A DNA stretch of 50,000 nucleotides from Tubiluchus corallicola (taxonomy: Eukaryota; Priapulida; Priapulimorpha; Priapulimorphida; Tubiluchidae). Where the stretch lies: assembly GCA_030141605.1 (NCBI GenBank), contig JAQGDQ010000044.1, positions 1 through 50,000 on the forward strand, written 5' to 3'. Under the pieces are notes generated by a model, which did not search any database, was not told where the DNA came from, and saw nothing but the letters and a program-made list of their open reading frames with translations. Position numbers and translations under genes: made by a program. Shown piece by piece: positions 22,390-29,040 of this stretch. Position 1 is the first letter of the stretch, and every line of letters starts with the position of its first letter.

Positions 22390-24696
22390 CGCTCTCATTC
22401 GTCCTCTCACTCACTCTCTCTTTTTCTGTTCTTTCCTTTCTGTACCCCTGTTTTTCTTCTTTCTTGCTCTGCTGCTATTGAGTACAATATAAAATTAAAA
22501 ATTGCGTTTCACTATAATGCAAGAAATATAGGAATGGCAGTAAAAATTCTGCACCAACAGAAATATGGATTGACCCTATGTTACCCAACTCAATGGACAA
22601 GTTACCCGAATACGCTAAAATGTCATTTAGAATTTTCCACAGGTGAACTGGTCAATAACTCAATATCTCGAAAATCATGCACATTACTTATATGTAGTAG
22701 TGTGTATTTTCTCTCACAGGTTTCCTTAATTTGCATCTAGAAAGAACATTCCTGCGTCTTGCACTGCTTTACTGAGGGAACCTTAGGACACGTTGATTGG
22801 GACATAGGATGTTCCCGTTTTCATGACGTTGCAGAACGTGTCAGACGTCACAGCGGATCGTTTATGACAACCTAACTGTTTCCCTGTTAGACCTAAATGT
22901 CAGATAAGGAGCTGCCAGGTTCACGAGTTTGAATTTCAGCACAATAAACCTTTTCACAGTTTCGTTGTGCGCACGCGCAAGGTCAAGGTTAAGTGCATCA
23001 CAGCAACGCGTCTTAGCTACAACCGTCACGTGACATGTGGGTAAGGAAAAGCCGTCTGCCGGATAAGTTCCGTATTTTCAGTTGTGTACGTTGAGTTTAC
23101 GTGGATTATGCATTAGACTGTGCGTAGAGTGATTTACTAACAGGATCTTGCTTGGGAACAAGAAAAAATGAACTAGGTAAGATTCTAACTAGCTGCTAAA
23201 ACTGTAACAATTGCAATAGTATGGCTGCGAGGCGTTGTCAATTGTACACAAATGCTGTTGTCTCGTACTTAACCTTTGACCTTTGAGCTTTTCAGATCAT
23301 CTTCAATCGCAGGAACTGTGAAAAATAGTTTCGTGATGTATTGTTGGTTACATTATGCAGTAGTAAAATTTGTATGGCAAGCATTGGAACGTTTTAATAT
23401 GAAACAAACGTAGGTATTGTCAGACGAAATTTATCAGACAATTTTTCTTATAATTTTGTTGCAGCTTTGTCAAGTGCTTATGAAAGTAGCACTTCCGAAA
23501 CGTGATATTAAATAAATGGTATTTTGCCGTTTTGTCACGTTATGGCCGTCGTTTCATCGAGACTCACTGAACGAAACTTTTGATTTTCATGTAGTCCGGT
23601 CATGTCTTAAAAGTTCTATTCTCCAAGTTTGGCTTTGTACGAAACTTCTAAACATTTAAATTCGTTTGCCAGCCATGTTTCAATTCCATATGCCAAGGCG
23701 CTTGTTATGCAAACATCTGATACATTCAATATAAGCGTATCTGCAACTGTCGGAAACTCATTTCCGAAGTAAGCAAATTATTATTTGCTCAGTATAAATA
23801 ACTGTACGAAGTACTTAAAGAAAGAATACATAATTACTTCTGTAATTTTATTGTGCAAGTATGTATGTAGGAAACCTGTCTTATCGCATCATTAACCGTG
23901 TAATTGTTTAATGAAAAGGCCTGATATAAAGTCCAAGGCAGGAAACAACTCGTTGGGAAAGACCTAGCGACTGTGAAAGTTGACGGAGCAGGTCTTTCCC
24001 CACGTTAAGAGGCAAAGCTATCTCTAAACTAAATAAGGACAATGGACGTGTCGGGATAGAAATTCCCAAGATTAAATATTGAATTGTAATAAGCTATGAC
24101 GTCTACTAATACTCATATATTTACAGATTGTATGTTATGAAGTGATAATGTAAATAAGTACATCATGATGTTTTAACTCATTTGTTTATTGATTTCGTTT
24201 ACAAAAATATACAGGTGACACGGCAAAGGTCATCAAACACTAATAAAATACCTTTCGATAACTCTGAAAAAATTCTATAAAAACATTCTAAATTCTATAA
24301 AATTCTATAAATTCTAATGTATTAACAAAAACAAATTTTTGTTCTTGCTCTCTAGAGCAATAGAAAACAATTACAACAACAAGCATACGACAAACATACT
24401 ACATACCACGTTTAACTTTCTCTAAAACATGTCTACCATATCCCTTCCTATTTCTCCATGATGGTATGCGTCGTACAAACTTCAACACAGAAAAATGCTC
24501 AGCACACATTACTAGTGATTCAGCAAGTGACAGAAACACGTTCAACTTTCACCAATCGAAAGCATACTGGGACAGCAGTCGTTTGACATGCACACGTCTG
24601 CGTCATGAAGCCTTCAAAACAGAGATTTACAGCAAACTGCGCCAATCACTCAACACAGTTAGAGAACTGTTTCTGCTTACCTTTCGCTCGAAACAT
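2956..24696 (-). CDS. KCNIP: Kv channel-interacting protein (KChIP)-like gene, whole locus, joined exons
   Basis: Joined exons 24696-24681 (tentative), 19200-19076, 18395-18326, 17393-17323, 6552-6340, 5618-5556 and 3003-2956 give 606 nt, or 201 aa plus stop. The protein has four EF-hands. EF1 is degenerate with a CPTG core (about residue 49), as is usual in this family. The EF2 loop (84-95) lacks acidic residues at positions 3 and 5. EF3 (120-131) and EF4 (168-179) are canonical D-x-N-x-D-G loops. Landmarks matching vertebrate KChIPs are DLEMQMV, YRGFK, SQFFPQG, YAHYVF and FNLYDIN. Family knowledge: KChIPs are cytosolic Ca2+ sensors that bind the N-terminus of Kv4 channel alpha subunits and tune A-type K+ current; some also bind DNA (DREAM). 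Related NCS proteins (frequenin, recoverin) fit less well because of the EF1 and C-terminal motifs. I am confident of the core, less so of the first exon. Confidence 0.9.
3324..3706 (+). mobile_element. MITE-like element, family 1 copy 1
   Basis: About 380 bp matching 22943-23330 over its length (shared blocks around CAACGCGTCTTA, ACAACCGTCAC, AGGATCTTGCTT and AACCTTTGACCTTT). The ends are inverted: AATAAGCCTTTCGCGGTTTC on the left against the reverse complement of GGAACCGAGAAAACGCTTATT on the right, with nested AAAGGTTAAGT / ACTTAACCTTT. Non-coding. I cannot assign a transposon superfamily, and no target duplication is clear. It sits in the last KChIP intron. Confidence 0.7.
3790..4466. mobile_element. 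PIF/Harbinger-like non-autonomous transposon
   Basis: 677 bp with terminal inverted repeats: AGCTACGACTCCATGTG at the left and its complement at the right. Related subterminal copies of ATGCGTGATGTG-type sequence are present (a second imperfect TIR copy near 3882). A TAA triplet lies on both sides (3787-3789, 4467-4469), fitting the 3-bp TWA target duplication of PIF/Harbinger. On the minus strand at about 4330-4130 a degenerate reading, a run of A/L/Y then [21 protein letters not shown] and CFFHLLKTQ, resembles the N-terminal region of Harbinger transposases. There is no intact transposase. Superfamily assignment is inference. Confidence 0.62.
4762..4860. repeat. AGT/GGT trinucleotide microsatellite
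   Basis: Run of AGC, AGT and GGT units in the last KChIP intron. No gene. The remaining intron sequence to 5555 shows nothing recognisable. Confidence 0.85.
5556..5618 (-). CDS. KCNIP: KChIP exon, 63 bp, EF4
   Basis: The acceptor TTGTTGTTGTAG|AAA (pyrimidine-rich GTT repeats) and donor AAG|GTACTT bound 21 codons in phase 0, residues 166-186. [21 protein letters not shown] carries a canonical EF4 loop (Asp168, Asn170, Asp172, Glu179). The length equals the vertebrate 63-bp exon. Confidence 0.95.
5838..6036. repeat. GGT-rich microsatellite
   Basis: Imperfect GGT/GTG repeat of about 200 bp in the 721-bp intron between the EF4 and EF3 exons. The 119-codon His/Pro/Thr ORF on the minus strand is a translation of this repeat. 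G-rich runs could affect folding of this short intron. Confidence 0.85.
6340..6552 (-). CDS. KCNIP: KChIP exon, 213 bp, end of EF2 plus EF3
   Basis: The acceptor is CTTATAG|GAT and the donor GCT|GTAAGT; both ends are phase 0. It encodes residues 95-165: [12 protein letters not shown], the entering helix KLQWAFNLY, canonical EF3 loop [12 protein letters not shown] (all Ca2+ ligands present), then the helix and linker to HVERIFA. The 71 codons correspond to two vertebrate exons (36 + 35 codons, 108 + 105 bp as I recall), so here they are a single exon. Confidence 0.95.
6711..6773. mobile_element. Left outer arm of a palindromic (foldback/MITE-like) element
   Basis: These 63 bp (GGGCATTGCAAATATC through GGACTATGCTCAT) are the near-perfect reverse complement of about 15904-15966. 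The matching inner part of the arm continues at 15627, after the LTR retrotransposon. The two halves form one arm of an inverted repeat that the retrotransposon split. Confidence 0.85.
6774..7955 (-). repeat. 3' LTR of the Gmr1-type element
   Basis: 1182 bp, bounded by TG...CA. Nearly identical to 14440-15621. In element orientation it begins TGTGACGTCACAGACG and therefore carries a perfect cAMP-response palindrome TGACGTCA at 7946-7953. The small ORFs on both strands (69 and 80 codons) occur in both LTRs only because the LTRs are copies. Confidence 0.95.
7956..7970 (-). other. Polypurine tract (plus-strand primer)
   Basis: On the minus strand TTGGGGGAGGGCTTC directly abuts the 3' LTR start TGTGACG. 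A G-rich purine run in this position is the standard second-strand primer of LTR retrotransposons. The last bases (CTTC) are not purines, so the effective primer may be the GGGGGAGGG core. Confidence 0.8.
8879..13768 (-). CDS. Gag-Pol polyprotein, domain order Gag-PR-IN-RT-RH (Gmr1-like)
   Basis: 1629 aa from ATG at 13768 (A at -3, G at +4); the frame is open 10 codons farther upstream but without an ATG. Numbering from this Met: Gag-like region about 1-425, with a K/E-rich helix about 170-205; CCHC zinc knuckle at Cys428, Cys431, His436, Cys441; aspartic protease DSGA at 519-522 and LLLGND at 583-588; a Gln/Glu-rich linker about 640-695; integrase HHCC zinc domain (His756, His763, Cys793, Cys796), DDE core (Asp826, Asp885, Glu921; D-x35-E) and GPY/F module (1062-1064); reverse transcriptase with LDLSKAYW (Asp1301) and YIDD (1362-1365); RNase H with Asp1513, Glu1554/1556, Asp1581 and Asp1624, ending ADALSRL. 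No stop or frameshift and every catalytic residue in place. It makes the particle, matures it, copies the RNA and integrates the cDNA. Gag and Pol share one frame, so their ratio must be set by processing or other means. Confidence 0.95.
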   Translation of the reverse strand: MAEATIYNKTRLNKMKKDELSRVASTLHLLVDVTHVSKQELIEHIIKAQQHILKMQQVPLQGKTFINSDKTDTLHDTSIRSPGSVAERIIESSKIGQASTPLQSVKPKDPFSTTWLEISQSGKGVGIEEDALKPAQNVIPTSSGWGNDKQCGISGFSLENLQGMNPDLVRDILQHEKEQGERAERMRKEEMEFELRKLELLNRSAALTNTSVVPTNPFNRMKVRGFRESSDDIQRYLNWFESCATSNDIPEANWSALLGPALSGRAADAYQQIPKEHIKDYSYVRKSLLAAYILTTDAYRKRFRALTKGHNETCHQYWLKVVRALTDFCEAINAVDSYSKLFEAMAMEQFMDNLTSDVRTWLKRHEFENGLEMAMEADKFISSKETDSRNHSFTPWKTGKFSQKQPYNNNTLVNVSDNKLDDKQKIVCYKCGKPGHRRPECQASQRNNHQNNNGQNATNIVNKANKTSRNKTPVKTLFGSCDHESTYTSSNKLQDIPVNNIPFMFEALVNDIPVLGQRDSGATVSMIHPRFVDKDQYLKSDPKPVRCVHGHVEPCRTAEIKVVGPNFAGWLTVSVMSDLPAELLLGNDYLSTLRPFTPNDESNLHEGPAGNNTQISDNEQSKLSSDPQISDSFAVTRTKAAELQAKAVRDQELHKQLEHSTYSTQEHSNLEQFKQEQAQLITVSFEQLKQEQRNDPSLANYIDHATTFEIAEQNGKGYFLKDGMLYYLCKHTKAGKPRELLVLPKSRRRQVLEIAHDNKMAGHLGIRKTADRILMEYIWPKIKHVVRSYCRSCPSCQKNGRLQKGDRLPLRPLPIPKQPFFRIGMDIIGPLSRTPDGNKYALVIVDHATRYPDCYPIPNIETTTILNKLVEFCCRYGIPKEILTDRGTQFTSKLTQQLEEQLGVKGIYTSAYAPSTNGLVERYNSTLKASIRKLIQDHPHLPWDLAIPFVLFAYREVPQESTHYSPNELVFGYPLRGPLAMLKERWGCEKLPELEDVDDYVSRIINTLDETLEDAHNSLRRAKLAQKSWFDRVSKQRSFNIGDKVLVQRMKKGSKMATTWRGPYPIVDKLSECTYRVKLGKPGSRRSLSTFHANRLKAYIDREEELVLMALHNEDRDDASINWQEVEETCNKIGSGKTEACDLPEYAFFPTAVATQSVEDVELPDYLSEEAKEQMRNIFHSYPQMFTDLPGRTKLVQHYINLHDKTPVQQHSYRVPQARLDIIRKEIKDMLDLGVIRRSDSEYSSPMLVVPKPPMDGVSQWRPCVDYRALNKRTIFSPYPTPRPDDMIDDLHGAKWISTLDLSKAYWQIELAPESQPVSAFVTNFGKFEFTVMPFGLMNAAASAQSLIDRILDPVSYCSSGYIDDVIIKSPNWTDHLKHVDYTLYNIRKAGVTVKPKKCHFAQQEVEFLGYVVGKNRLKPQLSKVERIRQFLRPQTKTQVRRFLGMVSFYRRFIPHFSSIAAPLHALTEKYAPVQVEWTEATESSFRQLQDALSSESVLHSPDFTKPFYLTTDASFIGLGAVLSQDKGDGLAEVPITYISRKLTQPETRYSVVELECLSVVFSVEKLRYYLEGRHFTVRTDQCSLLALDKMKTKNRRLCHWALKLSEYAFDIEHVPGCENRVADALSRL
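14425..14437 (-). other. Primer-binding site, tRNA-Leu type
   Basis: On the minus strand TGGTGTCAGAAGT starts 2 nt after the 5' LTR. It is complementary to a tRNA 3' end reading ACTTCTGACACCA, which I recognise as the acceptor end of animal leucine tRNAs. The 13-nt match is by memory of the tRNA and should be compared with the host's own tRNA set. Confidence 0.75.
14440..15621 (-). repeat. 5' LTR of the Gmr1-type element
   Basis: 1182 bp, TG...CA. It should contain the element promoter. Seen in it are a TGACGTCA palindrome at 15612-15619, at the very start in element orientation, and a TATAAAA candidate on the minus strand near 14739-14745. Which of these works is unknown. Against the 3' LTR I see an A/G change near 14806, G/T and A/C changes near 15115-15127, and two homopolymer length differences. 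Confidence 0.95.
15627..15966. mobile_element. Remainder of palindromic element: inner left arm, AT loop and right arm
   Basis: 15622-15706 (CTCATATTGGCTTTAG to TTACACACATATAT) is the near-perfect inverted copy of about 15840-15907, and 15904-15966 is the inverted copy of 6711-6773. The loop (about 15707-15839) is (AT)n and ATGT/ATAC simple sequence. Without the retrotransposon the element is about 400 bp with arms near 130 bp. Non-coding; superfamily unknown. Confidence 0.82.
15682..15714. repeat. (AT)n microsatellite
   Basis: Perfect AT run in the loop of the palindromic element, followed by ATGT/ATAC-rich sequence to about 15850. Confidence 0.9.
15967..17322. other. KChIP intron, no recognised feature
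   Basis: AT-rich intronic sequence between the palindromic element and the EF2 exon. Near 16808-16870 a CAGGGGCG...GAGGGGCTTCAAATT stretch looks like a decayed DNA-transposon end, but I found no partner end. Confidence 0.4.
17323..17393 (-). CDS. KCNIP: KChIP exon, 71 bp, EF2
   Basis: The acceptor is ATTTCAG|AT and the donor GAG|GTGAGT. The G from the previous exon plus AT makes Asp71, followed by [12 protein letters not shown] and the EF2 loop starting [11 protein letters not shown]. Loop positions 3 and 5 are Asn and Ile rather than acidic. KChIP EF2 is also a weak, Mg2+-preferring site in vertebrates. The exon precedes the 10.8-kb intron that holds the LTR retrotransposon. Confidence 0.93.
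17508..17755 (+). mobile_element. tRNA-derived SINE candidate
   Basis: It has a polymerase III A-box-like TGGCCGAGTCGTTTA at 17518-17532 and a B-box-like GAGTTCGATACT at 17560-17571 at tRNA spacing, and ends in a T/G-rich repeat (GTCTTTGTCTTTTGTCTTT) near 17755. A short direct repeat (GCGATACTAGCAGCTGC, ATACTAGCAGCTGC) follows the B box. It does not fold into a proper tRNA: the acceptor arms do not pair. A tRNA-related SINE is therefore the best reading. It lies in the intron between the 71- and 70-bp KChIP exons. Confidence 0.5.
18326..18395 (-). CDS. KCNIP: KChIP exon, 70 bp, EF1 loop
   Basis: The acceptor is TTTTATAG|GAA and the donor GGAG|GTAGAC. It starts in phase 0 and ends one base into the next codon. 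It encodes [12 protein letters not shown] and [11 protein letters not shown] (residues 48-70). The Cys-Pro at the loop start disables Ca2+ binding by EF1, as in all NCS-family proteins. The length equals the 70-bp exon I remember from vertebrate KCNIP genes. Confidence 0.93.
19076..19200 (-). CDS. KCNIP: KChIP core exon, 125 bp, EF1 N-terminal half
   Basis: The acceptor is TTTCTTGTTTCAG|AC and the donor CAG|GTAGGC. It starts in phase 1 (two bases finish a split codon) and encodes [12 protein letters not shown] through YRGFKQ, residues 6-47. As I recall vertebrate KCNIP genes, the equivalent exon is also 125 bp. DLEM..MV..rPEGL and the TRKELQ..YRGFK helix are KChIP landmarks; this helix begins EF1 and lies near the Kv4 N-terminus binding groove. 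Its 3' splice site is the first unit of the 44-nt minisatellite that follows immediately upstream. Confidence 0.92.
19201..20012. repeat. 44-nt minisatellite built from the KChIP 3' splice site
   Basis: About 20 units of 44 nt, with three or four 29-nt short units. In gene orientation a unit reads GTTGTTGTTTTCTTGTTTCA then GACCAC. The first unit is the acceptor of the exon at 19200. Most units end in GTTTCAG|ACCAC; a subset end in GTTTTAG|AGCAC. Both 44 and 29 leave remainder 2 modulo 3, so every third AG is in frame with the exon. The minus strand is almost free of stops, giving Leu/Val/Cys-rich ORFs of up to 256 codons that are not independent genes. Confidence 0.95.
20013..21455. other. 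KChIP first intron, no recognised feature
   Basis: AT-rich intronic sequence. The short ORFs at 20343-20612 (+) and 21100-21309 (-) show no domain, splice structure or bias that would support a gene. Confidence 0.4.
21455..21523. repeat. (CT)n, (CCCTT)n and (AT)n microsatellite cluster
   Basis: CT run, C/T pentamers and a 28-bp AT run next to each other. Confidence 0.85.
21660..21822 (+). pseudogene. Remnant of a LINE ORF2 C-terminus
   Basis: One frame reads [16 protein letters not shown] then [18 protein letters not shown], continuing to a stop at 21820-21822. The E-H-(L)-x-S-H-C-P-L-L pattern after a G-H-x-x-x-N motif matches the C-terminal Cys/His region that ends many non-LTR retrotransposon ORF2 proteins. 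The usual first two Cys are gone and there are stops just upstream, so this is a short decayed fragment in the first KChIP intron. It is probably followed by LINE 3' UTR to about 22000. Confidence 0.5.
22322..22394. repeat. (CT)n microsatellite
   Basis: Nearly perfect CT run of about 65 bp, then CTCG/CTTT variants. The Ser/Leu ORF across it is an artefact. Confidence 0.95.
22943..23330 (+). mobile_element. MITE-like element, family 1 copy 2
   Basis: Same family and orientation as 3324-3706. The ends are inverted: ATAAACCTTTTCACAGTTTC and the complement of GGAACTGTGAAAAATAGTTT, with nested AAGGTTAAGT / ACTTAACCTTTG. Non-coding, in the first KChIP intron. Confidence 0.7.
23955..24000. repeat. 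Perfect 11-bp inverted repeat (hairpin)
   Basis: GGGAAAGACCT at 23955-23965 pairs perfectly with AGGTCTTTCCC at 23990-24000 across a 24-nt loop. It could form a stem in RNA from either strand. It lies about 680 bp inside the first KChIP intron from the candidate first exon. Function unknown. Confidence 0.6.
24681..24696 (-). CDS. KCNIP: Candidate first coding exon of KChIP (MFRAK plus split codon)
   Basis: On the minus strand an ATG at 24696 in good context (GCC before it) opens MFRAK and runs into a G|GTAAGC donor after 24681. This leaves phase 1, exactly what the exon at 19200 requires, since its first two bases complete an Asp codon. An in-frame TAG lies 6 nt upstream of the ATG, so translation would have to start here. 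The surrounding 300-400 bp is less AT-rich than its neighbours, as a 5' UTR or promoter might be. KChIP N-termini are encoded by variable alternative first exons, so other starts may exist outside the window. There is no Gly2 for myristoylation. The choice rests on phase, donor and start context only; no homology supports five residues. Confidence 0.35.
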
Positions 24697-25080
24697 GGCG
24701 GACTAAGACTCCGGGAGCAGCCCAGAATAATTACCGTGACACCATGTTTGCCCTTGCCAGAATTTCCAACAAATTGTAAGAAACCTCAGCACTTTTTACC
24801 TTTGGCAGTTTTCATTAGTTTTCCTATTGTTGTAGTGACTTGGCCAGCACAGCTATACGAACTGTTCAGAAACCCAGCCTGCTCTTTGCTTCAGTTAGCT
24901 TTACAAAATATACTAAATCAATACAATACACCCGCTATGTGCTGCGGCAGCCATTAATGAAACATAAATTACATCAAGAGCAACGCGGGCTGGTCATCCA
25001 TAAAACTTTGGCTTCGCTGTTGAAAGTCACTCTTTGTAGGCTTCTCTGCAACACGCAACTGAGGATAGCTGCTGTGTTTT
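24697..25080 (-). promoter_or_regulatory. Possible 5' UTR/promoter region of KChIP
   Basis: Sequence upstream of the candidate start codon is richer in G and C than its surroundings, contains scattered CpG, and carries an in-frame stop 6 nt before the ATG. I see no clear TATA box. The 163-codon plus-strand ORF through here (24466-24957) has no recognisable domain and is more likely chance. If the first exon is wrong, this call falls with it. Confidence 0.25.
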
Positions 25081-27426
25081 GAGTATTTTCACAGTAAATA
25101 TAGCACAAGTAAACAAAAAACAACAGCATCTATATATGAACTGTACCATGTGATTTGCAACAGTAAAGACCCGTGAGGAAAACCTGATCAGTAGTAGAAC
25201 TAATGTGAAACCGCTTAGCAAGGCTGTTTTGGATATTGTAGATTAAGATTAAACTTAAAACTTCCTTTAGTATCTAGATCTATTATAAGACTAATTAGCG
25301 TTAGACTATAATAAGCTATTATAGGAACATATAGTTCAGAAATGATATAAACAGCCACGGGCATTACGCTATAGAAGTGTCAGAATTAGCAGAGACTGCT
25401 GTGGTTGTAGGAACCTAGGAAGTGGGTATAACATGTTCCTGCCTAGGCGCTGAACGTCTACTAGTCTAAGGTGTAGCATAAATTACTGTCGCCATAGAGA
25501 CACATCTCTCTGTTCCAGTCGCAAATCTTGCAGATTCCTACTTTCAACAACCAAATTCAAATACACTACAAGCTAATCTCCGTCGACACTAAAGGGCCTT
25601 TGTCTCCTCGATCCCTATTTCTCTCCTAACGAGGACAGGGATCAATCAATATTTCTGCGTAACTTATATGATTCAATTTGTCTCACCGAGACCTTTTATT
25701 TGATGTATAACAAACCACTGGACAAACGTCTGTGACAGCACGCCCACTTTCAATCTTTGGCTTCTAGCGGAGAAAGATTCCCTATTCAAATGGCCAACAT
25801 TCCTTCACGCATAAGAACTTGGGCCCATCTAGTCACATACCAAAAATTGAGGCTCTAGCTTAAACATAGAGACTAACGAAAACATGATATGTGTCAGCTG
25901 TCCATGACCCGTTCAATGAAGGTCATCATTCAGTGTTTCCTTGTCTGAGCCCATACCCCAGGTTCCTGCCCTGCAAGTTTCATGACACTAGCTTGTTTAC
26001 TTCAAAGCTACTGACAAACCCCCTGTTTTGACACTTTCTCCGTGTCACGTGACCTGGCCAAGACCATTTGTTGATAAATACTTAGCGCACATCTACCCTC
26101 ACTTGCTAAAATATAGACAGTGACAGCAGCAAAGTGATCAAGTCATTTGTCCTATTTTGCAAAGTTTTGCTCCTGTCGCTGTGACCTTCGACCCAGACTT
26201 CACCTTTGAGCACCTAATCTCAGGTGTCTACACAGCAAGTTCCATGATTCTAACTCTTATGTTAACGGGACATATCGACATGACCTCGTTTTCTACCTCG
26301 TTTACCTCGCCAGCGCCAGCGGCAGCGACAATGACAGGATAAGGGACAGCGACAACGACAGTAACAACACCAACAACAGCAATCAGACATATAGCGATTT
26401 CTACTAAAAAATCCCTGCATTACCAATGTTGTGACAATGTTTTGTTCCGTGAACTTTTCACAAGCGCGTACTAATAACTATTATTACTACTAATTACATT
26501 ATTACTTTAGGCAAATATGCAGGACGTCTGCATTCCCTAGAGCGTAAGTATTGTCTAGACGATCAGTTTCTCTTTATCGTCTGCAAGTGCTGGTGGCAAC
26601 AGTGGCGTGACACGATTAAAACGGTAAATGTCTCACATTGTTGAACTGTGACTTACTCTTACCAGTGTGCTAGTTTTGGGGGCAACACGAAATAAGCACG
26701 TTGTAGCCTCAGAATTCAAGAATAGCGAAGAACCGAATGGGAGGTTTTGAAAAGTGTGTTCAGAATGAACTAATTACAGTGTTGGGTGGACGCACTTTGA
26801 TGACTTATTAACGAAGCACTTACAGCAAAATGTTGTCTGACTTTTTTACCATTGCATGGAGTGGGCAGTTTCTGCACTTAGAAAATTAGGCAAATCGATT
26901 TAAATTTCATGTTTATGAGCTGAAACTCAAAGAAGCTTCACGTCTGGCATATGCGAAACGCTTCCCAGGCCCGATTAAAAGAGAAAAAAATGATAAAAAT
27001 TTCTTTTCTTTTCAAATCATTTCGAAATATTCACAAGATGTTTTACTACAAACTTTTCACGATTGAGTCATTTATTATTATTATTTTTCTTTATTTTCTG
27101 AGATGGCCGAACTTTGATAGCAGTTTCAAAGAAGGAATGGCTGTTGTCAAGTGCCGAGAAGAAGTGTTTGATGTATTTATTGGGTAACAGAACACATATA
27201 TAAATATTAGTACAACTTGTTACAGTCATTTACATAACATACACGTTCACAAAACTACAATTAAAGCATTTATAAAAAATAAACGAAATATTTACACATT
27301 TACAAACATAGGACGACATCAAATATTGATGTATATAACCCATATAAAATAAAAATAACCTAAATACAGAATTTAGATTATTGGAGCAGCATCCCTTTAG
27401 ATATTAACAATAGGGATATGTCGGTA
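25081..27426. other. Intergenic or upstream region without a supported gene
   Basis: 25600-26350 is less AT-rich. It contains a GTGACCTTCGACCCAGACTT-like stretch and a CACCTTTGAGCACCTAATCTC stretch reminiscent of degraded dispersed repeats, then GCGACA/ACAACA simple sequence (26300-26385). Short ORFs here have no support. Confidence 0.35.
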
Positions 27427-27772
27427 CCACTCTAAACTACAAACACAACTCCATGGCGGTAGTCAAAGTACTCGGTACCAATCTAAACTACAAACACAAC
27501 TCCATGGCAGTAATCAAAGTACTCGGTACCAATCTAAACTACAAACACAACTCCATGGCAGTAATCAAAGTACTCGGTACCAATCTAAACTACAAACACA
27601 ACTCCATGGCGGTAGTCAAAGTACTCGGTACCAATCTAAACTACAAACACAACTCCATGGCGGTAGTCAAAGTACTCGGTACCAATCTAAACTACAAACA
27701 CAACTCCATGGCGGTAGTCAAAGTACTCGGTACCACTCAGAAGTACAAACACAACTCCATGGACTCCCCCTA
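27427..27772 (+). repeat. 51-bp minisatellite with an open reading frame
   Basis: About 6.5 tandem units of 51 bp, each containing CTCCATGGCGGTAGTCAAAG and TACTCGGTACCAATCTAAAC. Because 51 is a multiple of three, one frame stays open (27453-27851, 132 codons) as a 17-residue repeat, MAVVKVLGTNLNYKHNS, each unit starting with Met. Units are 95% or more alike by eye, so the array is young. No signal peptide, promoter or splice context supports a gene. Confidence 0.9.
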
Positions 27773-29039
27773 CATGCAAATAATTTGCAAATTTGAGTGC
27801 TTTCACTCTCACCATTGGAGTAACAGACTGAACTGCCAAAGAAAAACTTAATTACCTTACAAGAGAAACCAAAAGCCACTGTAAACACAAAAAACATCTA
27901 TTTTATTTTATTTACTTCATTATATTTGTAAAAATCATTAATTTTATAAATGGTTTAAATTCACCAGGCTTAGGACGCTTACATTGCTCCGTAAATACGT
28001 AAAGCTAAAATACATAAGCATAGGACATAAAAAATAATAAAACGTTACAAATATACATAAGCAGGGCATATATACATTACAAATCTCCCAATATCACCAT
28101 CGTTTCAATTGCTTTAAGAATTTTGGCCACTTTCTGGAAAGTGTGTACTACTGCATAAGATGTGTGCTACAATATATTACAGAGAACGTTGAAGTAATTA
28201 TTTTAACAAGCTTTATCCCATAATACTGTTGAGACACTTTTATACGGTAATATAATCCGCTCATACTATAATATTCGGGTTTTCTCGAAGCAATAAATTA
28301 TTAACGCATTGGCTTTTACAGCCGATATTCCTGGCGAGTCCACGGCTTCCCTTGTGTTTCAGTTTGAGTTATGAAAACTGTACAGCAAAATGCCAAACGG
28401 GCAGAAAATGCTCAAGAGAAATCAATAGCAAAATTTGTCTTGGTAGAACAAATCGAAGGCTAACCAACTAGAGTCCTGCGCAGCAGCAGCGCCATCTATA
28501 GGAATCTTTATAGAATAAAAAACGGTGTTGATCATTTGTCAAACTACTCAAAAGTGAACCTTCCTATATAACGCAAAACTATCTTACTATACATACTATC
28601 CTACGGTACACCGTTCCGACTATTCGCAGAGCTAAATTTGTATCTCAACTTGGCACGCGAATATACCGGGAGAGCAAAATGTTGGGGGTGCGCTACCGTT
28701 TGAAGTGCACATTCTGTAACCCCCGCTACTGGAGGAACTTTCGTTAGATTAACCGCATAACTCAGTGTTACGCCGCCGAAGATTGCGCAGTGCGCATGTT
28801 TAGGAACACACCCTAGTCACGTTTACAGCTAAAGCAAAAAACACATCACTGAGCATTTTGGGTTTATTTTATTGCTAACACCTAAACTTTGAGAGATATA
28901 ACAAGGAAAAATGCAACAGTGTAAAGCATAAGGCTAACTTATTCTTTCGCTATACAGAAATTTTCGTGAGTAGTGGTAGCCGCCATTCACTAAAAAATAT
29001 GGGGTAACTAGTGCGGAAAACCAAGTACAACACAAACGT
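27773..29039. other. No recognised feature
   Basis: AT-rich sequence with no ORF, splice structure or repeat that I can name. 28480-28500 (CAGCAGCAGCGCCATCTATA) and 28680-28810 are locally GC-richer. Confidence 0.35.
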
Positions 29040-29040
29040 C

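Noticed and set aside
24466-24957. Plus-strand ORF of 163 codons
   Set aside because: No recognisable domain; overlaps the candidate KChIP 5' region on the other strand; composition explains the length.
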